Shown: piece by piece, positions 36,302 through 46,152 of the stretch
Position numbering within the stretch: the first letter of the stretch is position 1
Layout: each line of letters starts with the position of its first letter
Assembly (NCBI RefSeq): GCF_000368045.1
Contig: NZ_KB849236.1
Location: 981,293 to 1,045,292, forward strand
Direction of reading: 5' to 3'
From: Acinetobacter johnsonii CIP 64.6
GTDB taxonomy: Bacteria > Pseudomonadota > Gammaproteobacteria > Pseudomonadales > Moraxellaceae
Length of the DNA stretch: 64,000 nucleotides
The notes under the pieces: generated by a model
The model's input: only the letters and a program-made list of their open reading frames with translations
The model's database searches: none
Told to the model about the DNA's origin: nothing
Program-made: the position numbers and the translations under genes

Positions 36302-37828
36302 ATGGAATTTTTATTAGATCCGGGAATATGGGTAAGTTTACTTACGCTTATTATATTAGAAATTGTTTTAGGTATTGATAACCTAGTCTTTATTGCCATT
36401 TTGGCTGAAAAACTTCCTCCTGAGCAACGCGATAAAGCGCGTGTCATTGGTCTTTCGCTTGCACTTTTAATGCGCTTGGGCTTGTTGTTTATCATCACTT
36501 GGTTAGTCACGTTGACTCGACCGCTGATTACTGTGTTGGATTGGACATTCTCTGGGCGAGACCTGATTCTTTTATTTGGTGGCTTATTCCTAGTCTATAA
36601 AGCCGTTACCGAATTGCATGAAAAAATTGAAGGTAAGCCAGAAGTTAAGCTGACCACCAATGTGGTTTATGCGGGTTTCACCGCAGTTGTGGCACAGATT
36701 GTGATCCTTGACGCGGTATTCTCACTGGATTCGGTGATTACAGCGATTGGTATGGTCGACAACATTAATGTGATGATGGTGGCTATGGTCGTTGCCATGG
36801 TGGTCATGCTGTTGGCGTCGAAACCATTAATGACTTTTGTAAACCGTCATCCGACTGTGGTCATCTTGTGTTTAAGCTTCTTACTGTTGATTGGTATCAG
36901 CCTGATTGCGGAAGGTTTTGGCTTCCACATTCCTAAAGGTTATATCTATTCGGGTATTGGTGTTGCCATTGCAATTGAAGCCTTTAACCAGTTTGGTGAG
37001 CGCAATGCGGCAAAACATGAAGCGAAAATTCCACTGCGTCATCGTACTGCGGATTCTATTTTAAAACTCATGGGCGGCAAGCTCCAAGCTGAAGACCCTG
37101 ATCAGCTTCAAGCGCAAGAAACTTTTGCGGATGAAGAGCGTTATATGATTGGTGGTGTACTGACATTGGCTGAACGTTCAGTCGCGTCGATCATGACACC
37201 GCGTAGTCAAATTTCGTGGGTCAATCTTGATGATTCACCTGAGAAAATTCGTGAACAGGTATTGTCTGTGCCGCACAGTTTATTTCCTGTGTGCCGCGGT
37301 AGCTTAGATAAAGTGATCAGCATTGCGCGCGCCAAAGAATTGCTCGATGTCTTAGATGATGAAGAGCAATTGAAAGACCTGATCAAACGTCATCGTCCAA
37401 TTTACATTTTTGAAAAAATGAAAGTCATTGATGCGATAAATACGCTAAGAACGTCTAAAGGTTCATTGGTTTTGGTGAGCGATGAGTTTGGTAATGTGCA
37501 AGGACTCGTTTCACCGCTTGACGTATTTGAGGCGATTGCTGGTGAATTTCCCGATGCCGATGAGCAACTTGATTTGGTAAAGGTAGATGATCAGACGTGG
37601 AAGGCGACAGGCATGCTGGATTTATATCAGCTTGAACTGGAACTCGGGATGATCGATTTGGTTGAAGAAGATGCAGGTTATATCAGTGTTGCCGGTTTAA
37701 TCTTAGATAAAACTCATGGTGATGTACACGTTGGAACTCAACTGGACTACCGAGGTGTTCACTTTGAAGTACTTGAGTTGGATTCAAATCGAATTAAGAC
37801 AGTAAATATTACTTATCGTACTGCTTAA
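36302..37828 (+). CDS. TerC / CBS / CorC-domain membrane protein (YoaE-like)
   Basis: The 508-aa protein joins an N-terminal TerC membrane domain of about seven helices (residues 1-215; LEIVLGIDNLVFIAILAEKLP near 18-38 and ILDAVFSLDSVITAIGM near 135), a CBS pair (about 295-420, starting ERSVASIMTPRSQI) and a C-terminal CorC/HlyC transporter-associated domain (about 430-505). E. coli YoaE and YegH have the same layout. The membrane domain family is linked with metal (manganese or tellurite) handling, but the substrate of this subgroup is not settled. Confidence 0.88.
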   Translation: MEFLLDPGIWVSLLTLIILEIVLGIDNLVFIAILAEKLPPEQRDKARVIGLSLALLMRLGLLFIITWLVTLTRPLITVLDWTFSGRDLILLFGGLFLVYKAVTELHEKIEGKPEVKLTTNVVYAGFTAVVAQIVILDAVFSLDSVITAIGMVDNINVMMVAMVVAMVVMLLASKPLMTFVNRHPTVVILCLSFLLLIGISLIAEGFGFHIPKGYIYSGIGVAIAIEAFNQFGERNAAKHEAKIPLRHRTADSILKLMGGKLQAEDPDQLQAQETFADEERYMIGGVLTLAERSVASIMTPRSQISWVNLDDSPEKIREQVLSVPHSLFPVCRGSLDKVISIARAKELLDVLDDEEQLKDLIKRHRPIYIFEKMKVIDAINTLRTSKGSLVLVSDEFGNVQGLVSPLDVFEAIAGEFPDADEQLDLVKVDDQTWKATGMLDLYQLELELGMIDLVEEDAGYISVAGLILDKTHGDVHVGTQLDYRGVHFEVLELDSNRIKTVNITYRTA

Positions 37829-37852
37829 TCATTGCAAAAATAGATTGTGAGA

Positions 37853-37880
37853 AAAATGTCAGCCTCGTGCTGGCATTTTT
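37853..37880 (+). terminator. Terminator after the TerC-family gene
   Basis: TGTCAGC-CTCGT-GCTGGCA (one G-T pair) with A run before and T6 after. Confidence 0.8.
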
Positions 37881-38073
37881 TCTGCTTATAAAATAAGCGC
37901 TATGCACTTAAATAAAAAGCAGTTATTCTATGCCCGCAATTGGGCTGTCGTATTTCGTACTTGAAATTACCTGTTTGGTGAAGACAGCTTGTTTCTATCC
38001 CTATGGTCATCAAAGCATTGCATTTAGACTATAGCAGTAAAACAAGTGATCAAAATAAGAACGGAAATACTTC

Positions 38074-38805
38074 ATGCAACTTATGGAAAAGGTCGTTGAT
38101 TTTAAAAAGCTTTCAGTAGAGAAAAAACAAGTTCTATTTGAAGAGCTTGAAACTTTTGATCGACAAATTTTCCCAAATGCAATCCCAGCAGAACTGCATC
38201 AATTGGTGTATAACCCTGATGTAGTGGCATTACCTATTATTCGTTTTTATCATCGCGGAAAAATAGTTGGGCAAAATATTATTGTCATCTTGAAGCTTAA
38301 GACAGCGCATCAACCCTTATATATTCTTAGCTCGCGTGCCGCTTTTTTACCTGACTACCGAAATCAAAACAGAACACTTTTATCTGCAATTCGAGTGACC
38401 TTAGGTTATCGTTTAAAATATCCTACGCGTCAGTTATGGTTTGTTTCGAGTTTGATGCAGCCAAAAGTATATCGGCTGTTTGCTTCACGTTCAAAACGTT
38501 TTTATCCACGTGCAGAAGTGCCAATGCCTGAGGATTATTTACAGGTTCTTGATCTCATACAAAACCGTCATGTGAATGTGCAACAACGCAGTGAGGATGT
38601 GTTTGTGCATCCTTGTGTACTGCCACAGACCACGCCTGAACAATTGATACGGCTTCGAAATCGGGCCAGCCGTCATATCAACTTTTATATGCAACATACG
38701 CCTGATTATTTTATTGGTATGGGCTTGATGTGTATCTGTAAATTAGATCTGTTGACTCTGCTGGAAGCGGCGATGAACGTGCTTTTAGGGCGAGAAGTTG
38801 CTTAA
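38074..38805 (+). CDS. Unknown protein, 243 aa
   Basis: I do not recognise this gene with certainty. The protein is basic and soluble; a central segment (PLYILSSRAAFLPDYRNQNR, then TLLSAIRVTLGYRLKYP) has the strand-helix feel of an acyltransferase-like (GNAT) fold, but the acetyl-CoA loop is not clear. The C-terminal 60 residues hold HINFYMQHTPDYFIGMGLMC. Start is ATG 38074, with CGGA 8 bases before; a second ATG lies three codons later. It stands alone. Confidence 0.55.
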   Translation: MQLMEKVVDFKKLSVEKKQVLFEELETFDRQIFPNAIPAELHQLVYNPDVVALPIIRFYHRGKIVGQNIIVILKLKTAHQPLYILSSRAAFLPDYRNQNRTLLSAIRVTLGYRLKYPTRQLWFVSSLMQPKVYRLFASRSKRFYPRAEVPMPEDYLQVLDLIQNRHVNVQQRSEDVFVHPCVLPQTTPEQLIRLRNRASRHINFYMQHTPDYFIGMGLMCICKLDLLTLLEAAMNVLLGREVA

Positions 38806-38829
38806 GCAGAAACTCTCGCCATACTTTAT

Positions 38830-39705
38830 TTAGGCTGAGGTGCGGATAAGCTGTATATCCGCATATTCATAAATGGTTTCAGCTTTCATTTGATGAATGT
38901 GATCCATAAACGCTACATTAAAACTTCCTGTGCTTTGGCTTTGGGTATAAGCAAGTTGCCCCGCAATGGCAAAGTGGACATGCGCAGACAGCGCTGCAAT
39001 GACAGGATTGGTGACTGCGCTATAGGCTGCAATTAATGCACCAAGGGCACAACCTGTAGCAGTAATTTTGGGTTGTAAATGCGAACCACCATTGACTTGG
39101 ATTACAGCATCAAGTTGTTTTGAGAGAATGTAGTCAAACTCGCCAGAAATGGCAATGACTTCAGCCTGTGCTAAAAGTGTTTTTGCTTGATGGTAGACAT
39201 CGGCACTGCTTGCCGTACTGTCAACGCCTTTGGTTTCGATCTGATTCCCCGCAAGTGTACTGATTTCCGATGCATTGCCACGAATAACGGTAGGTTGAAA
39301 AGCCAATAGCTGATCGACCATTTCAGAGCGCCATTTTAAAAATGGCCCATATCCTACAGGGTCTAATATCCACGGAATGTTTTGTTGCTGCGCGGTTTGT
39401 GCCGAGATTTGCATGGCTTGCATTTGTTCAGAGGTTGGCGTACCTAGGTTAATACTGAGTGCTGCACTAATGCGTGTGAAACTTTCAGCTTCAAAGGGAT
39501 TATCAATCATGGCAGGAGAGGCCCCCGCAGCCAATAAAACGTTGGCTGCATAGTTGGCAGCGACACTGTTGGTGATACATTGTACCAAAGGTTGTTGCGT
39601 TTGCAGGGCAGTCCAAGCTTCAGCAACATATGCCACCAAGACATCGGTTTGGTCTTGAATCGATTGTTTTGTGTTAAGCAAGGACAGGTCTAAAAGCTGG
39701 GTCAT
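38830..39705 (-). CDS. thiM: Hydroxyethylthiazole kinase
   Basis: ThiM phosphorylates the thiazole alcohol for thiamine salvage. The 291-aa protein has PLVQCITNSVAANYAANVLL near residue 38, NPFEAESF near 70, LDPVGYGP near 118 and the catalytic cysteine in TATGCALGALIAAY near 220. It is about 25 residues longer than most ThiM at the N-terminus. No thiE, thiD or TPP riboswitch is next to it. It lies 11 bp after a zinc-ribbon protein gene and is probably co-transcribed with it. Confidence 0.92.
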   Translation of the reverse strand: MTQLLDLSLLNTKQSIQDQTDVLVAYVAEAWTALQTQQPLVQCITNSVAANYAANVLLAAGASPAMIDNPFEAESFTRISAALSINLGTPTSEQMQAMQISAQTAQQQNIPWILDPVGYGPFLKWRSEMVDQLLAFQPTVIRGNASEISTLAGNQIETKGVDSTASSADVYHQAKTLLAQAEVIAISGEFDYILSKQLDAVIQVNGGSHLQPKITATGCALGALIAAYSAVTNPVIAALSAHVHFAIAGQLAYTQSQSTGSFNVAFMDHIHQMKAETIYEYADIQLIRTSA

Positions 39706-39716
39706 AGTGGATGCCC

Positions 39717-40874
39717 TTATTTGGTGAAATAGTGGTCTTGATGCTTACATTTGCGACAAAATAAAGTCACATATTGGTCGGCATCATAATCTACGGTGAG
39801 CTCATTTGAACCGCAGTACATACAGCGTTTTTGTGAGTAGAAACTCAAACGTGGTTCAATTTTTTGCCATGAACGAGAGACAGGCTGAAAGAAAATGGCT
39901 TCGTCATAGCCTAAAAATCGGAAAAATAAGACTTCGCTCATTTTGCTGAATGGTAGGTTATGCGGTCGAGGCAGCGTTGAAGTTTCCCATTTTTCAGCCA
40001 CACTGCGTTCACGATATTGTTGTAAGGTTTTTTTCAACAAGTTGGTATTGATGAAGTTTTCATTTCTGGGTTGTAAGGCTTTACGTTCATATAAATACTC
40101 CAATGCAGTTTGGATTAAATAATAAATTTGTCCGACCGCGAGTACATCGAGTAAACGATAACAAAACACTTGGAAGCTGTTATTTCCTGCAATTTGAATG
40201 CCCCAAGTGCGGCAGTAAAACTGCATAAATTGGATAATTTCCTGATAGAGCAATTGGTACAAGGCATTTTTGACTTCATCCGCGGTCTTAAAAGGCACAC
40301 CAAGGCTAAGATTTTCATAGAACCAATAACGTAACTGCTGAGTAACACTAAATAGGCTGGGTTCAGAATAGCCGTCCAAACGCACATTAATATAGTACTG
40401 ATGGGCTTCACTGGCAAAATCTTTGGCAACGAGGATTTGTTCTTTTACCAGTTGTTTGACGAGACTATTTTGAAAGAGATAATTGGGAGTGATGCTAAAA
40501 TATTTGATCTGTTCCCAATCAATAAACTCTTGATGCTGTGTATGTTCTTGTGCGTAGTCATCTAACAGGGCCAATAAAAATAATTTATGCATAAAACTGA
40601 GTTGACCCAGTTCAAACTCATAAATGTCCTTGGTTTTGGTTTTACGTTGTTCTTGCTGACGAGTTTCTTTCAATATTTTTTTGCGCTGCGCTAAGCAACT
40701 GTCGCAGTGGCAATTTAGATTTGAATTGCTAAAAACACGATGTTGGCAGTGGCTACATTCATGAAAGTTAATTTCTTTGTCGTATTGTTCAGCATCCACC
40801 CAAAACATGGCCGCCTGACAAAGTGGACAAGGCGTGCTTTCATCAAGTTGTTTGTGCAAAATTTGAAGCGACAT
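39717..40874 (-). CDS. Unknown protein with N- and C-terminal zinc ribbons (385 aa)
   Basis: I do not recognise the family. Three Cys clusters are visible at the N-terminus (CPLCQAAMFW near residue 16, ECSHCQHR near 40, CHCDSC near 54) and one at the C-terminus (CMYCGS and CRKCKH near 355-380), which should bind zinc. The middle 280 residues are helical and rich in Tyr, Phe and Gln, without a known catalytic motif. It is the upstream partner of thiM, but no link to thiamine is evident. Confidence 0.65.
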   Translation of the reverse strand: MSLQILHKQLDESTPCPLCQAAMFWVDAEQYDKEINFHECSHCQHRVFSNSNLNCHCDSCLAQRKKILKETRQQEQRKTKTKDIYEFELGQLSFMHKLFLLALLDDYAQEHTQHQEFIDWEQIKYFSITPNYLFQNSLVKQLVKEQILVAKDFASEAHQYYINVRLDGYSEPSLFSVTQQLRYWFYENLSLGVPFKTADEVKNALYQLLYQEIIQFMQFYCRTWGIQIAGNNSFQVFCYRLLDVLAVGQIYYLIQTALEYLYERKALQPRNENFINTNLLKKTLQQYRERSVAEKWETSTLPRPHNLPFSKMSEVLFFRFLGYDEAIFFQPVSRSWQKIEPRLSFYSQKRCMYCGSNELTVDYDADQYVTLFCRKCKHQDHYFTK

Positions 40875-41058
40875 AAGATGAATTTGAGACTCAGGATTTT
40901 CTCAAATTATACACGCTAAAATTTCAGAAAGGCGTTGTAAATTGCAGTGTAATTGAACAAGCAGAGGTGCTTTGTAAACGCTAGACGGGTGAAGCAATGC
41001 AGTGGCGAATATAGGGCAAAAAAATACGGCATGAACCGTATTTTTAGACCAGTAGAAT

Positions 41059-41316
41059 TTAAACGGGGCAAGGTAGAGAGTCATCTTCCATACCTAATTT
41101 TTTAGCTTCAATCATGGCTTGAACTTTTTTGCTCGGCAACTTTTTACTCCCTAGTGTGTCGTAGTGATTTAAAATGCTACTGACATCGTGTGCTTGTAAA
41201 GGCATTCCTTCACAGCTCATGAACAGGGCAATGACTTTATGATCAATTTTTGCAGCATGCATGGCTTGCAGCATTTTTATATTTTCGACGCGGACGATAT
41301 GGTCTTTTAAGTACAT
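41059..41316 (-). CDS. Small protein of unknown function (85 aa)
   Basis: An 85-aa charged, helical protein with two cysteines near the middle and end (FMSCEGMP and SLPCPV). No domain is recognised. It has a proper ATG with a GAGGTG ribosome site 6 bases before it and stands alone on the minus strand between the zinc-ribbon gene and pepN. Confidence 0.6.
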   Translation of the reverse strand: MYLKDHIVRVENIKMLQAMHAAKIDHKVIALFMSCEGMPLQAHDVSSILNHYDTLGSKKLPSKKVQAMIEAKKLGMEDDSLPCPV

Positions 41317-41739
41317 CTCACACCTCTATTTGTTTTGCTTAAGTTTTATCATGCGCTATGCATATTTAGATACAAGCAAAAACTGTGCACAAAATGTAGC
41401 CGATTTGAAAATTAAGTTAGATATTTGAAAAGAGCTGGCTTTATATCTTATCGATGTCTTTAAGTTTGTCAGCGCTAGAATGGTAGAGAGCTAATGGCAC
41501 TGTTTAAGTGTAAAGGCTGGTGCAAATATTGCTAAACAAGCACGGCACGATAAGGGCGTTGACTGTTTCTTATTCACTTGGTGCAATCATATGAGCGGGA
41601 TAAGACAAATAGAATTGAAAAGCCTATTCAACGTGCCCATATAATTATCATTCAACATACACAGACAGCATGGCAAACTTGTCGTATGATCAAAACATAC
41701 ACAATATAAAGCTGTAGACCAATAGCATTAGGACATGAC
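41317..41739. other. Intergenic region upstream of pepN
   Basis: This 423-bp gap has no open frame I would call. A possible promoter for pepN is TTGAAA (41615-41620) with TATAAT (41640-41645), although the 19-bp spacing is long. Otherwise I see nothing in it. Confidence 0.45.
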
Positions 41740-44349
41740 ATGAATATTGCGGCAAATCCAATTATTGAAGCAGATCAAACCGTCTATTTAAAAGACTATC
41801 AAAAACCATCTTTTTTAGTAGACAGCATTCACCTCGATATTCAAGTCTATGATGAGCATAGCCAAGTTGATGCTGTACTGGAGCTGACGCGCCAAACTGA
41901 GGGTGATTTGGTTTTACTTGGGCGTGATTTAGAGCTGAAAAGTTTGGTGCTGAATGGTCAGCAACTCAGCCAAGAGCAATATGTACTCGATGCTGAGCAG
42001 TTGGTGATTTGTAATGCACCAAATCAGATCAAGCTTGAGACATCGGTGATCATTCATCCTGAGTCAAATACACAACTTGAAGGTTTATACCAAGCCGCAT
42101 CAGATTTGTTTGTTACCCAAAATGAGCCTGAAGGATTCCGTAAAATTACCTTTTACCCAGACCGTCCAGATGTCCTTTCAGTTTTCACCACCCGTGTAGA
42201 AGCTGACAAAAAATATCCAGTGCTCCTTGCTAATGGTAACTTGATTGAAGCGGGTGAGGCTGGCGAAGGCCGTCACTATACCATTTGGCAAGATCCAACC
42301 AAAAAACCAGCGTATTTGTTTGCTTGTGTGATTGGTGATTTGGCTGTTCTAAAAGATCATTATGTGACCTCTGAAGGCCGTGATGTGGCTTTGGAAATTT
42401 ATGCTGAAGAAAAAGATATTCCGAAATGTCATATTGCGATGGAAGCCTTAAAGCATTCAATGCGTTGGGATGAAGAACACTATGGTCGTCCCTATGATTT
42501 AGACAACTATATGATTGTGGCTACCAGTGCTTTCAACATGGGGGCGATGGAAAATAAAGGTCTCAACATTTTTAATACGTCATGTGTTTTGGCGGATGAA
42601 GAATACACGACAGATGCCGCGATCATGCGTGTACAGTCGGTGATCGCACATGAATACTTCCATAACTGGACAGGTAACCGCATTACTTGCCGTGATTGGT
42701 TCCAATTGTGTTTAAAAGAAGGCTTAACGGTTTTCCGTGATCAATCTTTCTCAGAAGATTTACAGTCTGCTGCGGTTCAACGTATTGACGACGTTGCGGT
42801 ACTCAAAGCGCATCAGTTCCCAGAAGATTCAGGCCCATTGTCTCATCCACCGCGTCCAGACCATTTTGTGGAAATCAATAACTTTTATACTGCAACGGTC
42901 TACGAAAAAGGTGCGGAAATTAACCGCATGATGGCAACCTTATTAGGCAAAGAAAAATTCCGTAAAGGAACTGATGAATACTTTGAACGCCATGATGGCC
43001 AGGCCGTGACAGTTGAAGACTGGGTAGCCGCTTTAACCGCAGGTTCAGGCGTAGATTTATCCAATTTCTTAACATGGTATAACCAACCGGGTACACCCAA
43101 GTTAGAAGCTGAGGGGCACTATGATGCTGCTGCACAAACTTATAGCTTAAACTTTAAGCAAAGTTTAAAAGCACATCCTAAGTATCCGAATCTAAAAGCT
43201 GTTCCAATTCCTGTCGCTTTAGCACTGTTCGATGCTGCAACAGGTGAGCAATTGGTTTTAAAATCTGATAGCTTATTTGAAAATGCAGTCAAAGACGGCG
43301 TGTATCTTTTTGATCAAGACCAAGCCAGCATTGTGTTTAGCAGTTTAAGTGCGAAACCTGTCGTGTCATTACTGCGTAATTTTTCTGCGCCCGTCAATTT
43401 AGAATTTAACTATACCGATGAAGAGTTGGCGTTCCTGATTCAATACGAAACCAATGGTTTTAACCAATGGCAAGCAACGCAAACACTGCTTGAGCGTATT
43501 TTACTCAATGGTCATGATGCGCATATTTATATTCAAGCCATTAAAAACACGCTGCCAGATCTTGTTGAACAAGATCCACTCTTGGCATCACGTTTATTTG
43601 ATGTGCCAAGTGAAGGTTATTTAGGTAGTCGTATTGACACTGACTACGAACCTGCGAAGATCCAAGAACAGCGTAATGCTTTAATTGAAAAACTGGCACG
43701 TGAGTTAGGTGATTTCTGTAAAGACACGTATTTGGCTTTAGACCCAGATTTGCAAAAAGAGTTCTCACAAGCCATGGGAGTCCGTGCGCTAAAAAACATC
43801 ATGCTCAGTATGATGGCACGTCAAGGTGATGAAACCGCTTTTGAACTGGCATATCAGCAATATGAAGCTACAGCCAATATGTCTGAACGTTTAGGTGCCC
43901 TACGTGTCTTGGTTTGGAATGATGCACCGCAAGCAGAAGCGGCTTTACATGATTTTTATCAACGTTTTAAAGATGAGGCTTTGTCACTAGATCAGTGGTT
44001 CACACTTCAAGCGGCACATCCTTGTGCTACGACGGAAACCATTCAATACCTCACTTCACATGCCGATTATGATTTGGGCGTGCCGAACCGTATTCGTTCA
44101 GTGAGCGGTGGCTTAAATGCAAACCCAGTGAACACATGGAGTTTTGGTGTGGATCATTTTATTGGACTAGCAAAATATTTAGATGAGAAAAACCCAATAG
44201 TTGGTTCTCGTTTACTTCAGGTTTTGTCACGTTGGTACACATTGGCAGAGCCACAGCGTAGCGAAGTGAAAGCAAAGCTTGAGGCTTTAAAACCACAAGT
44301 GAAATCTAAAAATGTCAGTGAGACTTTGAGTAGCATGTTAAGTATTTAA
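41740..44349 (+). CDS. pepN: Aminopeptidase N
   Basis: PepN is a zinc M1 aminopeptidase for cytoplasmic peptide turnover. The 869-aa protein has the exopeptidase motif GAMENKG near residue 267, the zinc motif HEYFH near 303-307 and the third ligand in LKEGLTVFRDQ near 325. The length matches E. coli PepN (870). Confidence 0.96.
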   Translation: MNIAANPIIEADQTVYLKDYQKPSFLVDSIHLDIQVYDEHSQVDAVLELTRQTEGDLVLLGRDLELKSLVLNGQQLSQEQYVLDAEQLVICNAPNQIKLETSVIIHPESNTQLEGLYQAASDLFVTQNEPEGFRKITFYPDRPDVLSVFTTRVEADKKYPVLLANGNLIEAGEAGEGRHYTIWQDPTKKPAYLFACVIGDLAVLKDHYVTSEGRDVALEIYAEEKDIPKCHIAMEALKHSMRWDEEHYGRPYDLDNYMIVATSAFNMGAMENKGLNIFNTSCVLADEEYTTDAAIMRVQSVIAHEYFHNWTGNRITCRDWFQLCLKEGLTVFRDQSFSEDLQSAAVQRIDDVAVLKAHQFPEDSGPLSHPPRPDHFVEINNFYTATVYEKGAEINRMMATLLGKEKFRKGTDEYFERHDGQAVTVEDWVAALTAGSGVDLSNFLTWYNQPGTPKLEAEGHYDAAAQTYSLNFKQSLKAHPKYPNLKAVPIPVALALFDAATGEQLVLKSDSLFENAVKDGVYLFDQDQASIVFSSLSAKPVVSLLRNFSAPVNLEFNYTDEELAFLIQYETNGFNQWQATQTLLERILLNGHDAHIYIQAIKNTLPDLVEQDPLLASRLFDVPSEGYLGSRIDTDYEPAKIQEQRNALIEKLARELGDFCKDTYLALDPDLQKEFSQAMGVRALKNIMLSMMARQGDETAFELAYQQYEATANMSERLGALRVLVWNDAPQAEAALHDFYQRFKDEALSLDQWFTLQAAHPCATTETIQYLTSHADYDLGVPNRIRSVSGGLNANPVNTWSFGVDHFIGLAKYLDEKNPIVGSRLLQVLSRWYTLAEPQRSEVKAKLEALKPQVKSKNVSETLSSMLSI

Positions 44350-44362
44350 GTGATCTACGCAT

Positions 44363-44394
44363 AAAAAAAGCCAGTCTACTGACTGGCTTTTTTT
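44363..44394 (+). terminator. Terminator after pepN
   Basis: AAAAAAAGCCAGTC-TACT-GACTGGCTTTTTTT. Confidence 0.93.
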
Positions 44395-44596
44395 ATGCAA
44401 ACTGAAGAATGACAGCATGAAGAGCTCACATTGGTATTTTTCTAAATAATGAACATTCATGTGAATAGTGTGAAATGAATCGCATTTTATGGGTATAATG
44501 TTATGGCATAACAGATGATTAGCTCAATATTCTGTATTTTTTTCGGCTTATGTATACAGGCTATTGGGCAGACAAACATGTAGAGTGTAAACAGAT

Positions 44597-44812
44597 ATGT
44601 TAGTTAAAATTGAAGATGGGTTTTATTTAAATACCGTTCATATTATTGCTATTCGTATTGCGAAAAGTGCTGAACTGGGAACATTTCAAGTCAATGTTGA
44701 GTATAGCCCGCATAACCATCAGGCTTCGGGTTTATTTCAAAAAACTTTTATGCAACAGTCGGCAGCAGAGCATTATTTGCAAAATTTGCATCAGCAGATT
44801 AGTAAAAGCTAA
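44597..44812 (+). CDS. Small protein of unknown function (71 aa)
   Basis: A 71-aa protein starting MLVKIEDGFYLNTVHIIAIR. It is beta-rich at the start and ends in a helix (SAAEHYLQNLHQQISK). No domain is recognised. It is followed by a strong bidirectional terminator, which supports its being a real transcript end. Confidence 0.55.
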   Translation: MLVKIEDGFYLNTVHIIAIRIAKSAELGTFQVNVEYSPHNHQASGLFQKTFMQQSAAEHYLQNLHQQISKS

Positions 44813-44836
44813 TGAAGTGAACGAGTTCTGCTAAAC

Positions 44837-44864
44837 AAAAAAGACTGCTTTGGCAGTCTTTTTT
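44837..44864. terminator. Bidirectional terminator (small gene / usp)
   Basis: AAAAAAGACTGC-TTTG-GCAGTCTTTTTT, between converging genes. Confidence 0.92.
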
Positions 44865-44878
44865 GTTTAAAACAATAC

Positions 44879-45322
44879 TTAAACTTTTACGATCAGCACA
44901 GGTATCGGAGACTGTGTGAGAACATTTTGCGCCACACTACCTAACATCATCTTTTTAAAGCCTGTACGGCCATGTGAGCCCATCAAAATCAGGTCTGCAC
45001 CGACTTCATCGGCCACATGAATAATACCTTCAGAAGGAGAGATGCCGCGAATCACTTTGGTATCCACCTCAATTTCATCACGGTCAAATGAGAGCTTTAC
45101 TTCGGCTAAACGGTCTTGAGCGACTTTTTCAGCATGTAGGAAATAGTCGGTGATGGCTGGTGCAACTTTATAGAAGTCGACACCGACAAATGGATCGACC
45201 GCAATCACACTCATGAGCGTTACACGACTATTTAAATCTTTGGCTAACTCAAGTGCTTGTTCAACAGCAGCATAAGACATCGGGGATTCATCGACGGCAA
45301 CCAAAATGTGTTTGTAGCTCAT
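44879..45322 (-). CDS. Universal stress protein UspA family
   Basis: A 147-aa single Usp domain (alpha/beta ATP-binding fold). It starts YKHILVAVDESPMS and has the ATP loop GSHGRTGFKKMMLGS near residues 113-127, ending PVLIVKV. It is a paralogue of the gene 85 bp upstream with the same length. Family members are induced in stationary phase or stress; the specific role is unknown. Confidence 0.9.
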   Translation of the reverse strand: MSYKHILVAVDESPMSYAAVEQALELAKDLNSRVTLMSVIAVDPFVGVDFYKVAPAITDYFLHAEKVAQDRLAEVKLSFDRDEIEVDTKVIRGISPSEGIIHVADEVGADLILMGSHGRTGFKKMMLGSVAQNVLTQSPIPVLIVKV

Positions 45323-45407
45323 TATTTTCTCCTTAAGGGTACGTCTTTTTGCGGATCATTTTGCAGTACATGCGAAATCAGCTCACATAAAGACGCGTTA
45401 TGGTTGA

Positions 45408-45851
45408 TTAAGCTTTAACAATGAGAACTGGGAGCTCAGTAGACTTGAGAACATCTTGAGCAAAGCTGCCTAATAGGAATTTTTGAAAGCCTTTACGGCC
45501 ATGTGAACCCATCACAATCAAGTCATTTTTTAGTGAAGCAGCCGCTTCGACCACAGCATCCTCAGAGACTTCACCTTTGATGATTTTAGACTGAGCTGTC
45601 ACACCTTGTTCTTGTGCAATTTGAACTGCATCCTGAAGGGCTTTCTCAGCATTGTTATAGGCTTGTATGAAATAGTCTTTCATGATTGGAGACGTATAGT
45701 AAAAATCAGCATCTTTGAGAGGGTCTTCAGCAACTAAGCTAATCAATGTGAGTTGACTGCCAAAAACTTTGGCAATTTCAGCCGCTTGCTTAACCGCAGA
45801 AAAAGAAATTTGTGAACCGTCAACAGGGACTAAAATATGTTGGTAAGCCAT
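45408..45851 (-). CDS. Universal stress protein UspA family
   Basis: This is the upstream paralogue. I place the start at ATG 45851, which follows AGGGAC with good spacing and gives 147 aa (AYQHILVPVDGSQIS), the same length as its neighbour; the longer frame adds 17 residues with no family match. The ATP loop is GSHGRKGFQKFLLGS. The two copies are tandem and could be one transcript. Confidence 0.9.
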   Translation of the reverse strand: MAYQHILVPVDGSQISFSAVKQAAEIAKVFGSQLTLISLVAEDPLKDADFYYTSPIMKDYFIQAYNNAEKALQDAVQIAQEQGVTAQSKIIKGEVSEDAVVEAAASLKNDLIVMGSHGRKGFQKFLLGSFAQDVLKSTELPVLIVKA

Positions 45852-46152
45852 CAGAGGGACTCCTTTTTGTATAAGATTTAGTTCTTGATTTATTGATAAC
45901 ACACTGCCATTAAATGTTCAATTTTGATCGGGCTAAAAATTGAAAATTCATGAAATTTAAAGAAAATAATTCAAAAAAAGCCGATTTACGTGTCCAAAAT
46001 CTTGAGTGAAAAACTCAAGTTTCAGATTTAAAGCAATATTCTTTAAAAGATGCTTCTAGTGTTTAAATGAGGCTGAAATGTGACCTGTTTAATCATGCGG
46101 TGTGATAGAGATTGTATTAGAATCATTTGAAAAAAGGGTGGAGCCGAACAGT

